DNA of 7,325 bases. Source: Clostridiales bacterium (GTDB taxonomy: Bacteria; Bacillota; Clostridia; Oscillospirales; Acutalibacteraceae). The position numbers and the translations under genes are program-made. Under the pieces are notes generated by a model, which had not been told where the DNA came from, did no database searches, and saw only the letters and a list, made by a program, of their open reading frames with translations. Positions 5,781-7,325 of this stretch are shown here, piece after piece. The number at the start of each line of letters is the position of its first letter. Positions within the stretch are counted from its first letter, which is position 1. Location: NCBI GenBank assembly GCA_012511005.1, contig JAAZGX010000179.1:1-7325 (forward strand). Direction: 5' to 3'.

Positions 5781-6977
5781 ATGCTCACTTTAGACAAAGT
5801 TTATCTTGCGGGCAGAGTACTTGCCGGTACTGTTAAAAAAACCGATTTAATTTATGCTCCCGCAATCTTTCCCGATGCAGAAGTTTACCTTAAAACTGAA
5901 AATCTTCAAAAAACAGGCTCGTTTAAGCTTCGCGGCTCTTACTTTAGAATGTCTGCTATGACAAAGGAGGAAAAGAAAAAGGGCGTTGTAGCTTGCTCTG
6001 CGGGCAATCATGCTCAGGGAGTTGCACTTGCGGCGCAAAGCTTTGGCATAAAGGCGACTATATTTTTACCTGCCACAGCTCCAATATCTAAAATTGAGGC
6101 TACAAGGCAATACGGCGCAGAAATTAAGCTTGTTGACGGAGTGTATGACGATGCCTATGCGGCGGCGCTTTCTTTCCGTAATGAAACAGGCGCACTCTTT
6201 GTACACCCGTTTGATGATATTGATGTTATAGCAGGTCAGGCTACCGTTGCTTTAGAGCTAATCGAGCAACTGCCCGATATGGATGCCGTAATAGTACCCG
6301 TAGGCGGCGGCGGTTTAATAGCAGGAATTGCATATGCAATAAAAACCATAAAACCTACTTGCAAGGTGTATGGCGTTCAAGCGGCGGGGGCTGCAAGTAT
6401 GCACAAATCTATTCTTGATAAAAACTGCGCAACATTGTGCAGCGTTTGCACATTCGCCGACGGTACGGCAGTAAAGAAACCAAGTCAGCTAACTTTTGAT
6501 ATGTGCCAACAATATGTGGACAAGATTATAACTGTGTCGGAAGATGAAATAGCGGCGGCGGTTCTTGCTTTAATTGAGCAGCACAAGCTAATTGCCGAGG
6601 GCGCCGGCGCGCTGTCTGTTGCGGCTGCTATGTTCGGAAATTTACCTATAAAAAATAAAAAGGTTACTGCCGTTGTTTCGGGCGGTAACATTGATGTTAA
6701 TATTCTTTCAAGAGTAATAAACAGAGGGCTTTTAACATCCGGCAGGCTTACGAACCTTATAATCGAGCTTGTGGATAAACCCGGTCAATTAAAAACTGTG
6801 TCAGCCATAATCGCCGATATGGGCGCTAATGTAATAAGCGTTCAGTACACACAGGGAGGCGCTAATATGGACATAAACGGCTGCTTTCTTAACATTTCTA
6901 TGGAAACGAGAAATCATGCGCATCTTGATGAAATTCGCGAGGCTTTAATAAGCGAAGGCTTTAAGCTCTGTGGCTGA
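5781..6977 (+). CDS. ilvA: Threonine dehydratase (threonine ammonia-lyase) with one C-terminal ACT domain
   Basis: This 398-residue PLP enzyme (fold type II) deaminates threonine to 2-oxobutyrate, the entry step of isoleucine synthesis. Lys49 in GSFKLRG binds PLP, SAGNHAQG at 73-80 holds the substrate/cofactor Asn76, and VGGGGL at 174-179 is the phosphate-binding loop. The catalytic domain runs to about 320. A single ACT domain follows at about 325-396 (LIIELVDKPGQLKTVSAII). This medium form is longer than ACT-less E. coli TdcB and shorter than E. coli IlvA with its double regulatory domain. Its effector cannot be read from sequence; isoleucine is plausible from the operon. A CATLCSVC segment at 216-223 in the substrate domain is unusually cysteine-rich. 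AAAGGA lies 7 bases before the ATG, and the gene sits 13 bases after ilvD and 12 before ridA. Confidence 0.95.
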   Translation: MLTLDKVYLAGRVLAGTVKKTDLIYAPAIFPDAEVYLKTENLQKTGSFKLRGSYFRMSAMTKEEKKKGVVACSAGNHAQGVALAAQSFGIKATIFLPATAPISKIEATRQYGAEIKLVDGVYDDAYAAALSFRNETGALFVHPFDDIDVIAGQATVALELIEQLPDMDAVIVPVGGGGLIAGIAYAIKTIKPTCKVYGVQAAGAASMHKSILDKNCATLCSVCTFADGTAVKKPSQLTFDMCQQYVDKIITVSEDEIAAAVLALIEQHKLIAEGAGALSVAAAMFGNLPIKNKKVTAVVSGGNIDVNILSRVINRGLLTSGRLTNLIIELVDKPGQLKTVSAIIADMGANVISVQYTQGGANMDINGCFLNISMETRNHAHLDEIREALISEGFKLCG

Positions 6978-6989
6978 AAGGAAAATAAT

Positions 6990-7325
6990 ATGGAAAAGGT
7001 TTATACGAAAAATGCTCCCTCACCCGTAGGACCGTACAGTCAGGGTATTAAAACTAACGGATTTATTTTCTTTTCGGGTCAAATCGCCATAAACCCGGAA
7101 ACGAACGAATTTGAAAGCGGACTTTTAAAAGAAACTACGAGGGTTTGTGAAAATATAAAAGCACTCCTTCATTCAGAAAACCTTGACTTTGAAAATGTTG
7201 TAAAAACAACCTGCTTTTTAACAGAGGCTGAACACTTTCTCCCCTTTAACGAGATTTACGGAAAATACTTTAATTCAGAACCGGCGCGTTCATGCGTTTT
7301 TGTAAAATCGCTTCCAAAAGGCGCA
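6990..7325 (+). CDS. ridA: RidA family reactive enamine/imine deaminase (3' end outside window)
   Basis: The frame is open from ATG 6990 to the window edge, giving 112 residues; about 13 to 15 C-terminal residues are missing. RidA (YjgF/YER057c/UK114 family) hydrolyses the 2-aminocrotonate/iminobutyrate and 2-aminoacrylate released by PLP dehydratases such as IlvA, protecting other PLP enzymes. Signatures are APSPVGPYSQG at 9-19 with Tyr16, FFSGQIAINPET at 27-38, VVKTTCFL at 70-77, and EPARSCVFV at 97-105. Arg100 corresponds to the substrate-binding arginine of active RidA, so this should be a true deaminase and not an inactive Rid-like protein. The conserved C-terminal Glu lies beyond the window. 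GAAAGGA spans the ilvA stop and ends 7 bases before the ATG. Adjacency to ilvA strongly supports the role. Confidence 0.95.
   Translation, partial: MEKVYTKNAPSPVGPYSQGIKTNGFIFFSGQIAINPETNEFESGLLKETTRVCENIKALLHSENLDFENVVKTTCFLTEAEHFLPFNEIYGKYFNSEPARSCVFVKSLPKGA

Noticed and set aside
6426..6449. CX3CX2C in IlvA as a radical-SAM-type cluster motif
   Set aside because: The protein is clearly a fold type II PLP enzyme with Lys49 and the glycine loop. The spacing match is coincidental and no radical-SAM fold features are present.

Overview
The window is a contiguous branched-chain amino acid (BCAA) biosynthesis locus, with every gene on the + strand. It is truncated at both ends, inside leuB on the left and inside ridA on the right. 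The gene order is leuB (3' part), a 167-base gap holding a promoter-like sequence and a short leader, then ilvB, ilvN, ilvC, ilvD, ilvA and ridA (5' part). All complete genes are intact. I see no frameshifts, mobile elements, RNA genes, CRISPR arrays or signs of recent transfer.

The proteins look like those of a Clostridia-class Bacillota, probably an anaerobe. I infer this from the strong AGGAGG-type Shine-Dalgarno sites, the low-to-moderate GC content, the single-ACT medium-length threonine dehydratase inside the ilv operon, the short class I ketol-acid reductoisomerase, and the E. coli-like dihydroxyacid dehydratase. The species cannot be fixed from the sequence alone.

IlvA deaminates threonine to 2-oxobutyrate, and RidA clears the reactive enamine/imine intermediates of that reaction. 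IlvB and IlvN (acetohydroxyacid synthase) condense pyruvate with pyruvate (valine/leucine branch) or with 2-oxobutyrate (isoleucine branch). IlvC isomerises and reduces the product, and IlvD dehydrates it to the 2-keto acid. LeuB is the third enzyme of the leucine branch. Only the final transaminase and the other leu genes are missing from the complete set; they may lie outside the window. The ilvB-to-ridA genes are 11 to 15 bases apart. Each has a good ribosome-binding site, and several of these sites overlap the stop codon of the gene before, so this is clearly one transcription unit.

The least routine part is the leuB-ilvB gap (748-914). It has an extended -10 promoter candidate (about 780-808). 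It also has a perfect 7-bp hairpin (839-856), and overlapping this a 14-codon open frame (831-875) containing three consecutive TTA leucine codons. This could be a small leucine-sensing leader, but it lacks an obvious ribosome-binding site and a clear downstream terminator, so it is only a candidate. No T-box is present there. I found no convincing undescribed multi-gene system. The remaining findings are residue-level oddities in otherwise standard enzymes.
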